From: Acholoe squamosa | Lineage: Eukaryota; Annelida; Polychaeta; Phyllodocida; Polynoidae | Reading direction: 5' to 3' | Assembly: GCA_949317995.1 (NCBI GenBank) | Contig: OX439040.1 | Location: 26,452,030 to 26,516,029, forward strand | DNA length: 64,000 nucleotides | Shown here: positions 35,693-46,932 of the stretch, one piece after another | Layout of the letters: each line of letters starts with the position of its first letter | Position numbering within the stretch: position 1 is the stretch's first letter | The notes under the pieces: generated by a model | Told to the model about the DNA's origin: nothing | The model's input: only the letters and a program-made list of their open reading frames with translations | Database searches by the model: none | Position numbers and translations under genes: made by a program

Positions 35693-37036
35693 ATGACGGA
35701 GGATACGTCAGACGGGGGCCTCACTTCCTCTGGACTCAGGGGCCTTTCAGCTTCCGGACGTTCTCGGTCAAGGTCACCTACACGACCACGCTCAAGGTCA
35801 CGCTCAAGGTCCGGTTCCAGACAGCGGAGAGGGAGCAATGTGCAGAACATCGGTCATGTCGGCAAACGGAGGCTGTGCATTGAGGGATTCTTCTATGCAA
35901 ACCAGTACGAAGGACCTTACGGCAAGCACATAGCGGTTATCACCCATGCCGGTACAGCGACAGTCATCATTGGCATGGCGATGGCAATATTTGCCTTTGC
36001 TGTGTTTCCAGATGCCAGTGGCATCTTGCCTATGAAGGTGACGTCTATCGTGATCCTTATCATTGGTGTGGGCATATCAGTGAGTACCACGACTGTCTAC
36101 ACGCGGGCCCACAAGAACGGCAGGAGAGGGGCATCAGGGAGGTTGAACCTCAATAGTGAGGACATTCTCCTTAAGATTGCCCTCTCCTTCACCATCTTCC
36201 TGGCGCTGTCAGGGATTGTTATCGTGCCCATAGCCTACTCCATGGCATCTGCTATCTCCATCTTTGACTACATCAAGTATGTTGGTCTGGGACTTATCGT
36301 TGTTGGCATCATTGGGTTTATATTCATGTCAGTGTACTGTAAGGTGTGGAATAAGAGGCAGAGGGCGGCTGCTCGTGCCTCAAACCAGAACAGGCGCTCC
36401 TCTCGGCTGCCGCGCTCCCGCACAAACAGTGAGGTGGTACCGGAGATACGTGTGGAAGAACACAACGATACCACAAGTGAGCTGGGAACAGGCAGTGACA
36501 TGACTGAGGCCTTCTCACGACGTGCGAGCCTGGTAACACCAAGCTTTGTCATTACATCAACTGTCCAGGAACCCCCGCCATACTGTGAGAGGGACCCTCA
36601 CCCTGGAGCGTGGTCAGACACAGGTAGTTCAGTATTAGCCGTCAGTGCCACTCACTCCATGGTCACCCTCCTCCAGTATGCCTATGCAGATGAGCTGGAG
36701 GACACACCACCACCGCCATACACAGAGGCCGACCAATTCCCCACAGTCAGTGTTACTCCTGTTCAAGAGCTGAACGATGAGCTGTTCAGAGCAGGTCCAG
36801 CTACTGAGGACAATGGTGAAGGGCAGGGACCTCAGACAGAGACATCTAGAGGCCACGCCTTGAGTGAAAACCAGGCAATGGTACTAGAACCTGAGCAGCT
36901 CAATTGTCCGTCCACATCGACTATTGGTTTGAGCAGCTCTCAGCCCTCAACACACAGGCCTAATGCCAGGTCCTTATCCTCCATGTTAGTAGGTATGCAC
37001 ACAGATAGCAGTAGTCTCACCGTGCCCGACACGTGA
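35693..37036 (+). CDS. Four-pass membrane protein with RS-rich N-terminus and two PPxY motifs
   Basis: Intact 447-residue ORF, ATG to TGA, apparently in one exon. Residues about 22-45 are Arg/Ser dipeptide-rich (SRSRSPTRPRSRSRSRSGSR). Four hydrophobic spans follow at about 80-106, 115-137, 162-188 and 196-220, the first starting HIAVITHAGTATVIIG. Short basic loops (HKNGRRGASGR, WNKRQRAAAR) suggest both ends are cytoplasmic. The long C-terminal tail carries EPPPY (about residue 291) and PPPPY (about 341), the PPxY form that binds WW domains of NEDD4-type ubiquitin ligases, plus Ser/Thr-rich stretches. Such a tail suggests an adaptor or ubiquitin-regulated trafficking protein. I do not recognise an orthologue with a known name. 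It is the best-preserved host gene here; composition is GC-richer than its flanks. Confidence 0.9.
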   Translation: MTEDTSDGGLTSSGLRGLSASGRSRSRSPTRPRSRSRSRSGSRQRRGSNVQNIGHVGKRRLCIEGFFYANQYEGPYGKHIAVITHAGTATVIIGMAMAIFAFAVFPDASGILPMKVTSIVILIIGVGISVSTTTVYTRAHKNGRRGASGRLNLNSEDILLKIALSFTIFLALSGIVIVPIAYSMASAISIFDYIKYVGLGLIVVGIIGFIFMSVYCKVWNKRQRAAARASNQNRRSSRLPRSRTNSEVVPEIRVEEHNDTTSELGTGSDMTEAFSRRASLVTPSFVITSTVQEPPPYCERDPHPGAWSDTGSSVLAVSATHSMVTLLQYAYADELEDTPPPPYTEADQFPTVSVTPVQELNDELFRAGPATEDNGEGQGPQTETSRGHALSENQAMVLEPEQLNCPSTSTIGLSSSQPSTHRPNARSLSSMLVGMHTDSSSLTVPDT

Positions 37037-37449
37037 CGAACAACATTCAACTTGGTGTCTAGAATTGTTGTCTAACTGCAGGGGTCTAGATTTGAACACA
37101 CTTGAATTCTATTGGGTATATACCGTCAGATTCAGAATAACATCCTTAGTTCTGATAAGAGTCTAATAAGTTATCTAGATAACATTGATACTCCTCAAAA
37201 AGGACATTAAAGTACTGAATCAATTTGCAGGAAAGGAGTATCCTTCCTCGCATGTTTGGCTAAAGTGTGTATCGGTCTTAATCCAGATTTGAACTGAAGA
37301 CCTTCTGGCTTATATCAGTGAATTGGAACTCAGGACTGCACATAAACCTACTCATGAACTAAAAAATTTGGACCATTGACGGATATCTAATTATTTTGAG
37401 TATTATTTTTATAACACTACTTCCAATGTGGATCTCCACAGGTCTTTAT
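37037..37449 (+). other. Proximal 3' untranslated region
   Basis: Sequence following the TGA of the membrane-protein gene. No AATAAA occurs here, so the transcript probably continues through the family B element to signals near 38.6 kb. Confidence 0.4.
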
Positions 37450-38101
37450 AGGCCAAATCCCACTATGTGAAAAATGGGTCTAAAATGTTTGTGATTTTGA
37501 ATATTGGCAGCCTTGTACTCTTGTCAACATCCTAAATCACAAGGTTTGCCCTAACACCCATACCTTTGCCAAATCCCACTGTTAGCCGATATTGGAGGGG
37601 AAATCTCTGTGAAATATATTACTCTACTGACAAGTTGCTACTTTAATTCACAGAGAAGGAGAGTTTGATATCAAAAACACTGTTGTATATCACTGAACTC
37701 TTATGTTTGCAAAAGTCTAGACCTTTAGATTTATAAATAGACTGTGCAATACATGTAATGAAACATGCACAAACCACAAGAAGAACATTCTTATGACTAT
37801 AGTGTGTGGAACTTGGGTCCTGATTTATCCAAAACAGACCTCTTGTGATGTACTAGAAATTCTTGTTTTCCTCTAAATCACGGGGGATTTCAGTATATCA
37901 CAAAGATTTCTGGCCTCTTGTGGAGAAAATATCAAAAACTTTTGATGTGATCCACTCCTGAAATAACAACACCTTTACAAGGCCTCTTAGCCATTATAGG
38001 CCTTCCATAGATGGTATTACCCCTCCAATATCGGCTAAGGACCACTGCATTCCTAAATCACAAGGGTATATGGTCGTTTTTCGCATTGTGGGATTTGGCC
38101 T
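37450..38101. mobile_element. Family B TIR element, copy 1
   Basis: It begins AGGCCAAATCCCACTATGTG and ends CGCATTGTGGGATTTGGCCT, flanked by TAT on both sides (37447-37449, 38102-38104). The 652-bp interior repeats GTGATTT/AAATCAC words (AAATCACAAGG, TCTGTGAAAT) and carries the palindrome-like CCGATATTGGAGGGG near both ends. It lies downstream of the membrane-protein stop, probably in its 3' untranslated region. Non-coding. Confidence 0.85.
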
Positions 38102-38610
38102 TATGGTTGGACAGAAAGCAGCAGGACAATAAGGTATACATATAACAAAGCATTAATCATAGAACAGATCATTTCTAACAAACCTTTCGAATTAGGATTT
38201 AGAACCTAGAGGCAATTCCAGTATTGTAAGGATAGAGTACTGCCTTATTGCCTATTAGCAGGTGAATTACATGTACGAAACAATAAGGATATCATGAAGT
38301 TTTGAATCTAAGCATTGCTTCAATTTTCGGAAAGCAAACCTTCAGTCTATTAGATCCTAGATAATTCGTTCATATGGCATTTAGAAGTAGAGGCGTGTAC
38401 ATAAAGCTGCTTAATTAAGGCGAAACATGAAGAAGAAACAAGACATTATTGTACAATGAACATTAGGCTGTCAAAGGGAAGCATTGGTCGATGGCATTTT
38501 AGTAGTAGTGAGGTACATTGTGTATGTATAGGAAGACATTTAAGGTATTAGAGGACAATGCTATTCATGTTCCTTGGTGGTATGTGCTTAGTTCCACCTG
38601 ATGGATGTTA

Positions 38611-38646
38611 AATAAATTATTCCTGAAAGAGCTCCCCCATAATAAA
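38611..38646 (+). terminator. Candidate polyadenylation signals
   Basis: AATAAA at 38611-38616 and 38641-38646, the first plausible signals downstream of the membrane-protein gene in the same direction. Distance (about 1.6 kb) makes assignment uncertain. Confidence 0.35.
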
Positions 38647-39123
38647 GATGAATAAATGAATCATCAACACTCTGTCTCGTCGTTCCAGTGGTGTCCACTA
38701 TCCTTATACTCTCAGCCCCAATTGTAAATGGGCTATAAAGACAGCTGCATTACATACACCAGGACCCCCATCTGGTCATTGGTTTTGTACTGACAGCAGC
38801 TACCACTGTATTCCAGAAATAGAAGCACTCTTTTGTAAAATACTTGTGCCGGGTTGACAATGTACCCTTGTCTTGGACTGGCCCAGACTGAGCATAAGTA
38901 GGCTACAGTCTAAGATAGAGCAGATGAATGAACTGCATTGTTATTGTTTGGAGGGACGAGTTGCCTTCTGCTTATAGCATAATCTGAGTTACAGTTACTG
39001 ATTGTTATTATCTATGGGTCTCTCCGGGCAAACAAACAAACTAAATTGGGTGTATGTAAGGTAAAGTGACTATGTCTCCCATTGGTAATTATCTTAAATA
39101 CAAAGGAATTCTATCTCTAGATC

Positions 39124-40646
39124 AGAATCCAAATACGCAAAAGTGGTCAGAAAATCCTTGTGGTTTGGGTTTCAGCCCAGGTAGCAAAGGTGGTGTGGCC
39201 CTACTGTGGCCCACACTTTATTTGGTGTGGCTTCTGATGTGGGCTGCAATGGGCTAACTGATGGGCTGCTGACAGTTTCTGTCCTCAGTGAGGTGCGTGG
39301 GTCACACTGGGCTAACCAATATGGGGCACAAATCAGTTTCAGAGTGGGTTTGGGTTCAACATGGGTTTTTGGTGTGGCTGAAAGTGGGCTGGCACTTTGA
39401 TCAGGTGGCACCATCTGGGATAGATATTATAGAAAATCTATTTTTTCCTCATTTTCTAAAATTTTGAACCCTGAAAATGCTCTGCTAGCCTCCAGGTGCT
39501 AGCCCCTACCCTTGGCTTCCATAGTTGGAGGGAGACTAAACATACTGTATTACTCTCCCCATCATCATAATACAGTAGAGCCATCAATTCAAACTTAGTT
39601 GGCCAAGGCATGTCAACCAGACATAGTCCAGTAACATGCTAGCCTTCAAGTTCATAGTGCCTCCCAATGGGTAGCATACTTCAATATAAAATGATTACCA
39701 CAGGAATGGTGTAGTCACATTAAAAACTGCTGACATCACCTAACTTTGCACATTTCAAATGTATTCTGCCAGTAGATCGTAACTCTGAGAAAATTTGTGT
39801 ACTGTTATGATTTATATGATTCATTCACCTATTTTTGTTATATCATACTAAAGAAAATCAATACTGACATGGGGTAAAACCATACATCAGACATAGTGGG
39901 GTCATCTAGTGTCAAAGTTCAGAACTCCCAGCTCAGTATGCCTTGTGCAAACCCATCCTCAACCCTGTCTGGGGAATTTTCTTTGGAACTGATCTATCAC
40001 TGATTCGGGGTGCCCACCTTGAAACCAATCTGTGGCCAAAGTGTTTGCCCATTTTGAAGCTGCTCTGTGCCCAAATCAGTTAGCCTTATGTAGCCCACAT
40101 TGCTGAGCTCAAAAACTGTCTGGAGCCCAACAGTCTTAGTTCAGTTTGCCCTATTGGGGCAACCCAATGTGGCCCTGACTGGAAACCCACCATTTGCCCA
40201 ACCTAAAATCATGAATAGTATTCTGCCTGCTTTGAACCAGCTTATCTGAGCTAAAACTGAATTGGCCCTAAGCAGGCTTGCTACATGGGAGTGTTCCTTA
40301 GCCGATATTGGAGGGGTAATATCATCTAAGGAAGGCCTATAACAGCTAAGGAGCCTTGCCAAAGAGTTGCCCTTTGTACAGTGGTGAACATCAAACATTT
40401 AGATATTCTTTGTCACAGACCTTTGAAACCTCTGTGAATTAGTTGATTATCAGTATTTCTCAGTCAAAGTGTGGAATCCACAGAGATTTACTGCCTAATA
40501 ACAGCAATAGAAACAAATTCATAAGAGTTGAGCGCCCAATGTTAGCAATAGAATCAAAATCACAGGGATCTACTGTCTAATATCGTCAAGAGAATCAAAA
40601 TCACAGAGATACATTGCCCAATAACGTCTACCAGTGGGATTTGGGC
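39124..40646. mobile_element. Family B element, degenerate, split by element G
   Basis: The left part (39124-39175; AGAATCCAAATACGC, then GTCAGAAAATCCTTGTGGTTT) resembles the start of a family B copy. After the inserted element G it resumes at about 40290 with TTAGCCGATATTGGAGGGG and ends near CAGTGGGATTTGGGC. Both termini are decayed, so no duplication can be read. Confidence 0.6.
39176..40289. mobile_element. Element G, TIR element with GGGCTAA/CCCACA words
   Basis: The left end CCCAGGTAGCAAAGG matches the inverted right end (CTTGCTACATGGG) with a few differences. Both flanks are AG (39174-39175, 40290-40291 approximately, read as AG after GGG). The outer 250-300 bp on each side are dense in GTGGGCT, TGGGCTAAC and their complements (AGCCCAC); a 500-bp centre is unique. 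The end sequence and AG flanks resemble element F at 44824. It is inserted in a family B copy. No coding capacity. Confidence 0.6.
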
Positions 40647-40659
40647 TTGGTAAATAGAC

Positions 40660-40754
40660 AAAGGTTCACTCGTAGTGGCAATGACTAGGGGTTATCTCAG
40701 GAGGCGAAGCCTCGTGAGATAACCCCTAGTCATTTCCACTACGAGTGAATCTTT
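40660..40754. repeat. 46-bp-arm near-perfect hairpin
   Basis: The arms read from AAAGGTTCACTCGTAGTGG into GACTAGGGGTTATCTCA and then back inverted, with only a few mismatches and a short GCGAAGC turn at about 40704. A degenerate third copy of the GGTTATCTCACGG core lies at 40866. It could be a Helitron-type terminal hairpin, a miniature fold-back or a structured RNA. Confidence 0.85.
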
Positions 40755-41194
40755 GTATCTATTTCATGTTATCTTGGTCAGAAATGTTAAAAAACCCATT
40801 AAAAGTGACATAAAAAGATGATTATTTATCTGTTTTATGATCATTTTGGTTGCTTTTACGGGGCTGGGTTATCTCACGGGGGCTGTGAGATACGGAGCTG
40901 TCAGTATCTCGGGCATATCAACATAAAAGGAGGGTAGGGTAACCTTGGGATATAAAGTTAGGTTAGACCTTAGGTTTGCTGATTTTTCAATTCACATAGA
41001 CTTTAGACTCATTTTCGCGTAATGGGAATTGGCCTTTACGTCCTGTATTTCATTCATTAATGAGATACATAAAATTTTCCAGTATGGGTTTTTTTCTATT
41101 TATCTAACAATGTATTATGAAATACTACTGAGAGGTAGTCCTATAGCTATCTGACCACGTGTTGTCAATGTTTGCCTGCAGCTCACCACTCTAC

Positions 41195-41444
41195 AGGCCA
41201 AATCCCACAACCCGAAAATGGTCCATAAATCCTTGTGATTTAGAGCTTATGGCTCCCTAGCCGATATTGGTGTGGTAATATCGTATAAGCAACTGGAATA
41301 ACGGCTAAGAGGCCGTGCCAAATGGAGAAAGCAATGGTGGTTATGCTACCCTTGTGATTTACAATAATCACAAGCACTAAGGTTTGCTGACGTCCCGATT
41401 CACAAGGATTTTAGACCCATTTCTCGCCTTGAGGGATTTGACCT
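41195..41444. mobile_element. Family B element, short internal-deletion copy
   Basis: It begins AGGCCAAATCCCACAACCC and ends GGGATTTGACCT, only 250 bp. It keeps both subterminal regions (CCGATATTGGTGTGG, GTGATTTAC) but lacks the centre. Flanks TAC and GTT do not match. Confidence 0.7.
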
Positions 41445-41512
41445 GTTGACGTAGCAGAGGACTAACTGTAACTCATGACAAAGAGTAACTTACTGAATTG
41501 TGTCCTATTATA

Positions 41513-42045
41513 AGGCCAAATCCCACAATGTGAAAATGGGCAGAAAATCATCGTGATATAGGATATGTGGTTGCTTAGCAGATATTGGGGTGGTAATATT
41601 GTCTAAGGAAGGCCTATAGGTCGAATCCCATGATGCAATTTTGGCTGAAAAGTTCCTGCAATTTAGTCATCTGTTGCAATCTGGGGCCCTGTCCTTATAT
41701 TACAAGACCTATAACGGCTGTGGGGGGCTTTAATGGCAAGGAAGCTAATAACCCTTGCCAAAGTGCTGGTATTTTGGGAGTGAAATACATCAAAAGTTTT
41801 TGATATTTTCTTCACAAAGGGCCAGAAATCTCTGTGATAAACTGAAAATCCCTGTGATTTAGAAGGAAACAACAGTTTCTAGAAAATCACAAGAGGTATG
41901 TCTTTGATAAATCAGGAGCCAAGTTCCACATACTACACTTATAAGGGGGTTCTGCTTGTGATTTATGTGAGCTACATTTGTTTATGCTATGCAGGAGACC
42001 ATTACAAACTGAAAAAAATAGTCAGGGACAACTGTGCTTTTGATA
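41513..42045. mobile_element. Family B element, left part, with nested A piece
   Basis: It begins AGGCCAAATCCCACAATGTG after ATA. It is interrupted at 41618 by a family A end and again at 42046 by another family B copy; its own right end is never found. Confidence 0.65.
41618..41742. mobile_element. Family A end inserted in family B, truncated
   Basis: It begins AGGTCGAATCCCATGATGC after TAT and follows the family A left arm for about 125 bp (to GGCTTTAATGGCAAGG). It then switches without a right TIR to family B sequence (AACCCTTGCCAAAGTGCTGG). The junction falls where both families share GGC-TAA-type sequence. Confidence 0.65.
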
Positions 42046-43301
42046 AGGCCAAATCCCACTACGTGAAAAATGAGTCTGAAATGTCTGTGATTCTGGATAT
42101 CGGCAACATTGGACTCTTGCCAATTTCCTAAATCATGAGGGTACTCACTGCACTTCTTACCACTCCAAATCCAACTATAGCTGATAGTAGCAGGGGAATC
42201 TGTGATTTTCATTACTGCACAGATGAGTTGCTAGAATGATTCACAGAGATAGAGTATTTGATATTAAAATCACAGATGTCTCTGACTATTTTCTGTGGTT
42301 TGCAATGGTCTCCTGCATAGCATAAACAAATGTAGCTTGCATAAATCACAAGCAGAACCCCATTTTGACTGTAGTATATGGAACTTGGCTCCTGATTTTT
42401 CAAAGACACACCTCTTCTGATTTCCTAGAAACTGTTGTTTTCTTCTAAATCACAGGGATTTTGAGTCTATCACAGAGATTTCAAGCCCTTTGTGAAGAAA
42501 ATATCAAAAACTTTTGATATACTCCCTAAATACCAGCACTTTGACAGGGATTCTTAGCCTTTAAGACCAAATCCCACTACACGAAAAATGGGTCTGAAAT
42601 GTTTGTGATTCTGGATATTGGTAACCTTGGACTCTTGCCAATTTCCTAAATCACAAAGGTTCTCACTGCACTTTCCCCACTCCAAATCCCACTATAGCTG
42701 ATAGTAGGAGGGGAATCTCTGTGATTTTCATTACTGCACGGACGCATTGTTGTTATGATTCACAGGGATAGAGTCTTTGATATCAAAAGCACAGTTGTCC
42801 CTGACTATTTTTTATTTCAGTTTGTAATGGTCTCCTGCATAGCATAAACAAATGTAGCTCACATAAATCACAAGCAGAACCCCTTTATAAGTGTAGTATG
42901 TGGAACTTGGCTCCTGATTTATCAAAGACATACCTCTTGTGATTTTCTAGAAACTGTTGTTTTCTTCTAAATCACAGGGATTTTCAGTTTATCACAGAGA
43001 TTTCTGGCCCTTTGTGAAGAAAATATCAAAAACTTTTGATGTACTATACTCCCTAAATACCAGCACTTTGACAGGGATTCTTAGCCTTTATAGGTCTTCC
43101 CTAGATGATATTACCATCCCAATATCGGCTAAGCACCCACATATCCTATTTCACAATGATTTCCCAACCATTTTCACGTTGTGGGATTTGGCCTTTATAG
43201 GTCTTCCCTAGACAATATTACCACCCCAATATCGGCTAAGCACCCACATATCCTATTTCGCAACGATTTCCTGACCACTTTCACGTTGTGGGATTTGGCC
43301 T
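42046..43301. mobile_element. Family B element split by another family B element
   Basis: The left end AGGCCAAATCCCACTACGTG is at 42046 and the right end GTTGTGGGATTTGGCCT at 43301, with a younger copy (42564-43194) inserted between. Flanks are ATA and TAT, not identical. Confidence 0.65.
42564..43194. mobile_element. Family B element, nested copy with TTA duplication
   Basis: It begins AGACCAAATCCCACTACACG and ends CACGTTGTGGGATTTGGCCT, flanked by TTA on both sides (42561-42563, 43195-43197). Length 631 bp. The interior words are GTGATTC, AAATCACAGG and TCACAGAGATT. Confidence 0.8.
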
Positions 43302-43304
43302 TAT

Positions 43305-43901
43305 GGGACCTACAGAGGGCATTTTGTCTAGTCTTGACATGTATTATGAGGGAATAATGCATAGCAAATGATTCTATTTTCATATTTTGTTATGATTTTT
43401 GAGATAGAATCATACACAAGACTTCTCTTCTGCAGCATATGCAAAAATGTCCCTTGAATGAAGGCATTTTACATGTACAGCTGCCTCCAAAACTGGAAAA
43501 CACACAGGTTCCAAACTTCCTGCCTTGAGCTATACCAGGTAGCCATGTAGTTAAAACATATCATCAATAGTGAACCCAGAAAGGTTTGGGAAAATGACCC
43601 CCCCCATCAATAAGCCTGAAAACCCCATCAAGTTGCTGATTTATGTGGGAATGCAAAGAGTGGTTGAAGCCATTTTCCTTAGAAAATGTTGAAAATTTCA
43701 TTGTCAAATATGCATTCTAGTGAATTCTGGGAATCACTTCATAATTATGGTTTTAGTGGGAATATTTAAAAAAAATTTCACTGTTAGAAAGCCCAGAATC
43801 TGGAGATCACTGTCGCCAATTTCAGGGCCATTGTCGCCACTTTTTGGCTACATGGCGACAGCTGCCCACCCCTGAGTTCACTTGTTTCCCTCTAAAGACC
43901 C
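43305..43901. other. No gene seen
   Basis: Unique sequence between two family B copies. GTCGCCA is repeated near 43812-43860; otherwise nothing recognisable. Confidence 0.4.
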
Positions 43902-43904
43902 TTA

Positions 43905-44497
43905 AGGCCAAATCCCACCACGTGAAAAATGGGTCTGAAATGTCTGTGATTCTGGATATCGTCATCATTGGACTCTTGCCAATTTCCTAAATCACAAGGG
44001 TACTCACTGCACTTCTTACCACTCCAAATCTGACTATAGCTGATAGAAGCAGGGGAATCTCTGTGATTTTCATTACTGCACAGATGAGTTGCTAGAATGT
44101 TTCACAGAGATAGAGTATTTGATATTAGAATCACAGTTGTCACAGCATAAACAAATGTAGCTTGCATAAATCACAAGCAGAACCTCATTATGACTGTAGT
44201 ATGTGGAACTTGGCTCCTGATTTATCAAAGACACACCTCTTCTGATTTCCTAGAAACTGTTGTTTTCATCTAAATCACAGGGATTTTGAGTCTATCACAG
44301 AGATTTCAAGCCCTTTGTGAAGAAAATATCAAAAACTTTTGATGTACTATACTCCTTAAATACCAGCACTTTGACAGGGATTCTTAGCCTTTATAGGTCT
44401 TCCCTAGACGATATTACCACCCCAATATCGGCTAAGCACCCACATATCCTATTTCACAACAATTTCCTGACCATTTTCACGTTGTGGGATTTGGCCT
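43905..44497. mobile_element. Family B element, intact copy
   Basis: It begins AGGCCAAATCCCACCACGTG and ends CACGTTGTGGGATTTGGCCT with TTA on both sides (43902-43904, 44498-44500). Length 593 bp. A clean example of the family. Confidence 0.85.
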
Positions 44498-44823
44498 TTA
44501 ATGTGACACCTATCTGATGTTGGTAAGAGTGGTTTGAGAAACCATAGCCCTACACGTTTAACATTAATAGATATTATCAATTTAGAAATCCTCATGACTC
44601 CCTTTCCCAGAAGTCAGAACTCTCAGTGACAATGAAGCAGCAGTTATAATACACCCAACGACTTCCATGGCATTCATCCTTCGCTTCAATAAGGAACCCA
44701 TCAGGGTATACTGAGGGAGAAGGTACATTATATACTCAATATTATAGAAGATAGACAACTGTGTTTGGCCTGTTATTTTGATGCACTCAAACACCAGTAG
44801 GTTTGCTACACCAACACATACAG

Positions 44824-46287
44824 CCCAGCAAATTGTCGTGACTCCTCGTCAACCTGTGTGAAGTGGCTTACACATGTCGCTAGATGGAACACGACGTCGC
44901 TATAGCACAAGATCACCAGGAATAGCAATGGTGGTGATCACATGGCCTCACCTCAGATGACGAGGATGGTGATCACTCAGACTCACCAGGGATGGCAACG
45001 CGGGTGATCACTCACCTCGCTAGATGAAACACGCACCTCGTCATAGCACATGTTCACCAGGGATGGCGAGGATCGTGATCACTCATCCTCACCAGGGATG
45101 GCGACATGAGTGATCACTCACTTCGCTAGATGAGACGCACACCACGTCATAATACACATTCACCACGGATAGCAAGGATTGTGATCAGTCACTTCGCTAG
45201 ATAAAACGCGTACCTCGTGATAGCACAGGTTCACCACAGAGGGTGAGGATCTTGATCACCCACACTCACCAGGGATGGCGACACGAGTGATCACTCACCT
45301 CGCTAGATGAAACGCGCACAACGTCATAGCGCAGGTTCACCATGGATGGCGAGAGTGGTGATCACTCAGACTCACCAGGGATGGCGACGCTGGTGATCAC
45401 TCACCTTGTTAGATGAAAAGCTCATGATCATCGACATTGGTAATCATGCAGCCTCACATCTGCCAGATCAAAGTATGTTTTGCCAGAGAAGGTATTGCCA
45501 TATGTATCTTCCCTCTAACCACAGACAAGGTGTTCATGTTGATATTCCCCTATGTATTTTTCCTGTAACCAGAGAAAAGGTGTTTATGGATAGTTGCTTT
45601 CATTTTAGAGATACCTCTATCTAAATTCAATTGATATTCTCTCTATATAATCTTGTTTGATTCAACTCTGAAGTATTACATGGAAATCAGTGTGAAACAA
45701 AGCACATTTGATACGTATGGGACTTATACTTCATGCCCACACTTCCTAGATAGGCTACATGTTTAACAGTGGTGCTGTCTCAACAACTTTGGCAATGGTG
45801 GTGATAAGTTGCCACTGTGAGTGAGAGTGAGTGACAGATGATGCAATCCTCAGAGAGCATTGACTTGGAGTGACACAAATTCACGTATTGAGTGAGACCA
45901 ATGTTGGCAATGGTGGTGATAAGTTGCCATTTTGAGAGAAGATTAACAAGGAGTGATACACACTCACGCAGTGAGTGAGAGCCATGTGGCAATGCAGGTG
46001 AAAAGTTGCCATTCTGACTGAGAGTTGACAGGCAGTGGCACATACTCACGCAGTGAGTTAGATCCATTTTGGCGATGGTGGTGATAAGTTACCATGCTTT
46101 GTGAGGGATGACAAGGGGTGGCACATACTCACGCAGTGAGTGAGATCATGTTGGCAACTGTTGTGATAAATCGCCATGCCATTTGAGACTGACACACAGT
46201 GGCGAAAGATGACGCAGTGAGTTATCACTCAGAAAGGAGTCACCATTGATGACCAATCATGGCGACAGATAACGACAATTTGCTGGG
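44824..46287. mobile_element. Element F, TIR element with GTGATCACTCAC words
   Basis: Perfect 16-bp TIRs CCCAGCAAATTGTCGT and ACGACAATTTGCTGGG, flanked by AG on both sides (44822-44823, 46288-46289). The left interior (44860-45420) is a tandem array of about 110-bp units with CTCGCTAGATGAAACGCG, TTCACCAGGGATGGCGA and GTGATCACTCAC. The right interior (45780-46250) is a different array with GGCAATGGTGGTGATAAGTT and CTCACGCAGTGAGTGAGA. The centre is unique. It sits within the transporter coding sequence; with one AG removed the flanking codons join in frame. No transposase. Confidence 0.8.
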
Positions 46288-46932
46288 AGAGTGTACTAAA
46301 AGCAGAATCGGTGTGATTACATCTGTGACAAAGATGGGTTCTTCCATGTAAAGGCTACAAAAGGATTGATAATGGGCAAGATGTGATAGATATTGAAATG
46401 CACTGTACAGTGGTATTGATATGATTTAGGAATGAGTAGCTAATACAGATAGCGATAGCTTCACAGGAAGCAGCAATGATGGCGAGGGTGCATCCAAGGA
46501 TAGCCAGTTTCGTGGACGAATTGTGAAATAAATCTTTAAGAAAATCCCTGCCATAGTTGAACAATTAAGAGCATCCCTATCATACATCCAACTATAGAAC
46601 AGAATTGTCTATTGATGGTTTCACTATTGAAAACATTTGCAAATAGGATCACAAATACTCCTTGGAATCCCTGCGCGATTCCTGAAATGTGGGAAAGAGG
46701 CATGAAAGTCATTGCGCTGAAGTATGTCACTGCCAATGAAAATCGTGCAAGACATAGTGCTAGCAGGTAAGGCTGGACCTCTTTGGGTCTGTGAGTTTTC
46801 TGTCCTCTGAAAAGAAGAATTGCTGCAAACAAAAGTGTCCCTACGGCATAGCGGATGAAATTCAGTTAAGAGTCCGGGATGTCCCTTCCAATGAGTTGTA
46901 CACAGATGGAAGAAGTGATCATACACAGTATA

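Noticed and set aside
44860..46250. Centromeric-type satellite
   Set aside because: The arrays are bounded by perfect 16-bp inverted repeats and AG flanks, so they are the interior of a transposable element.
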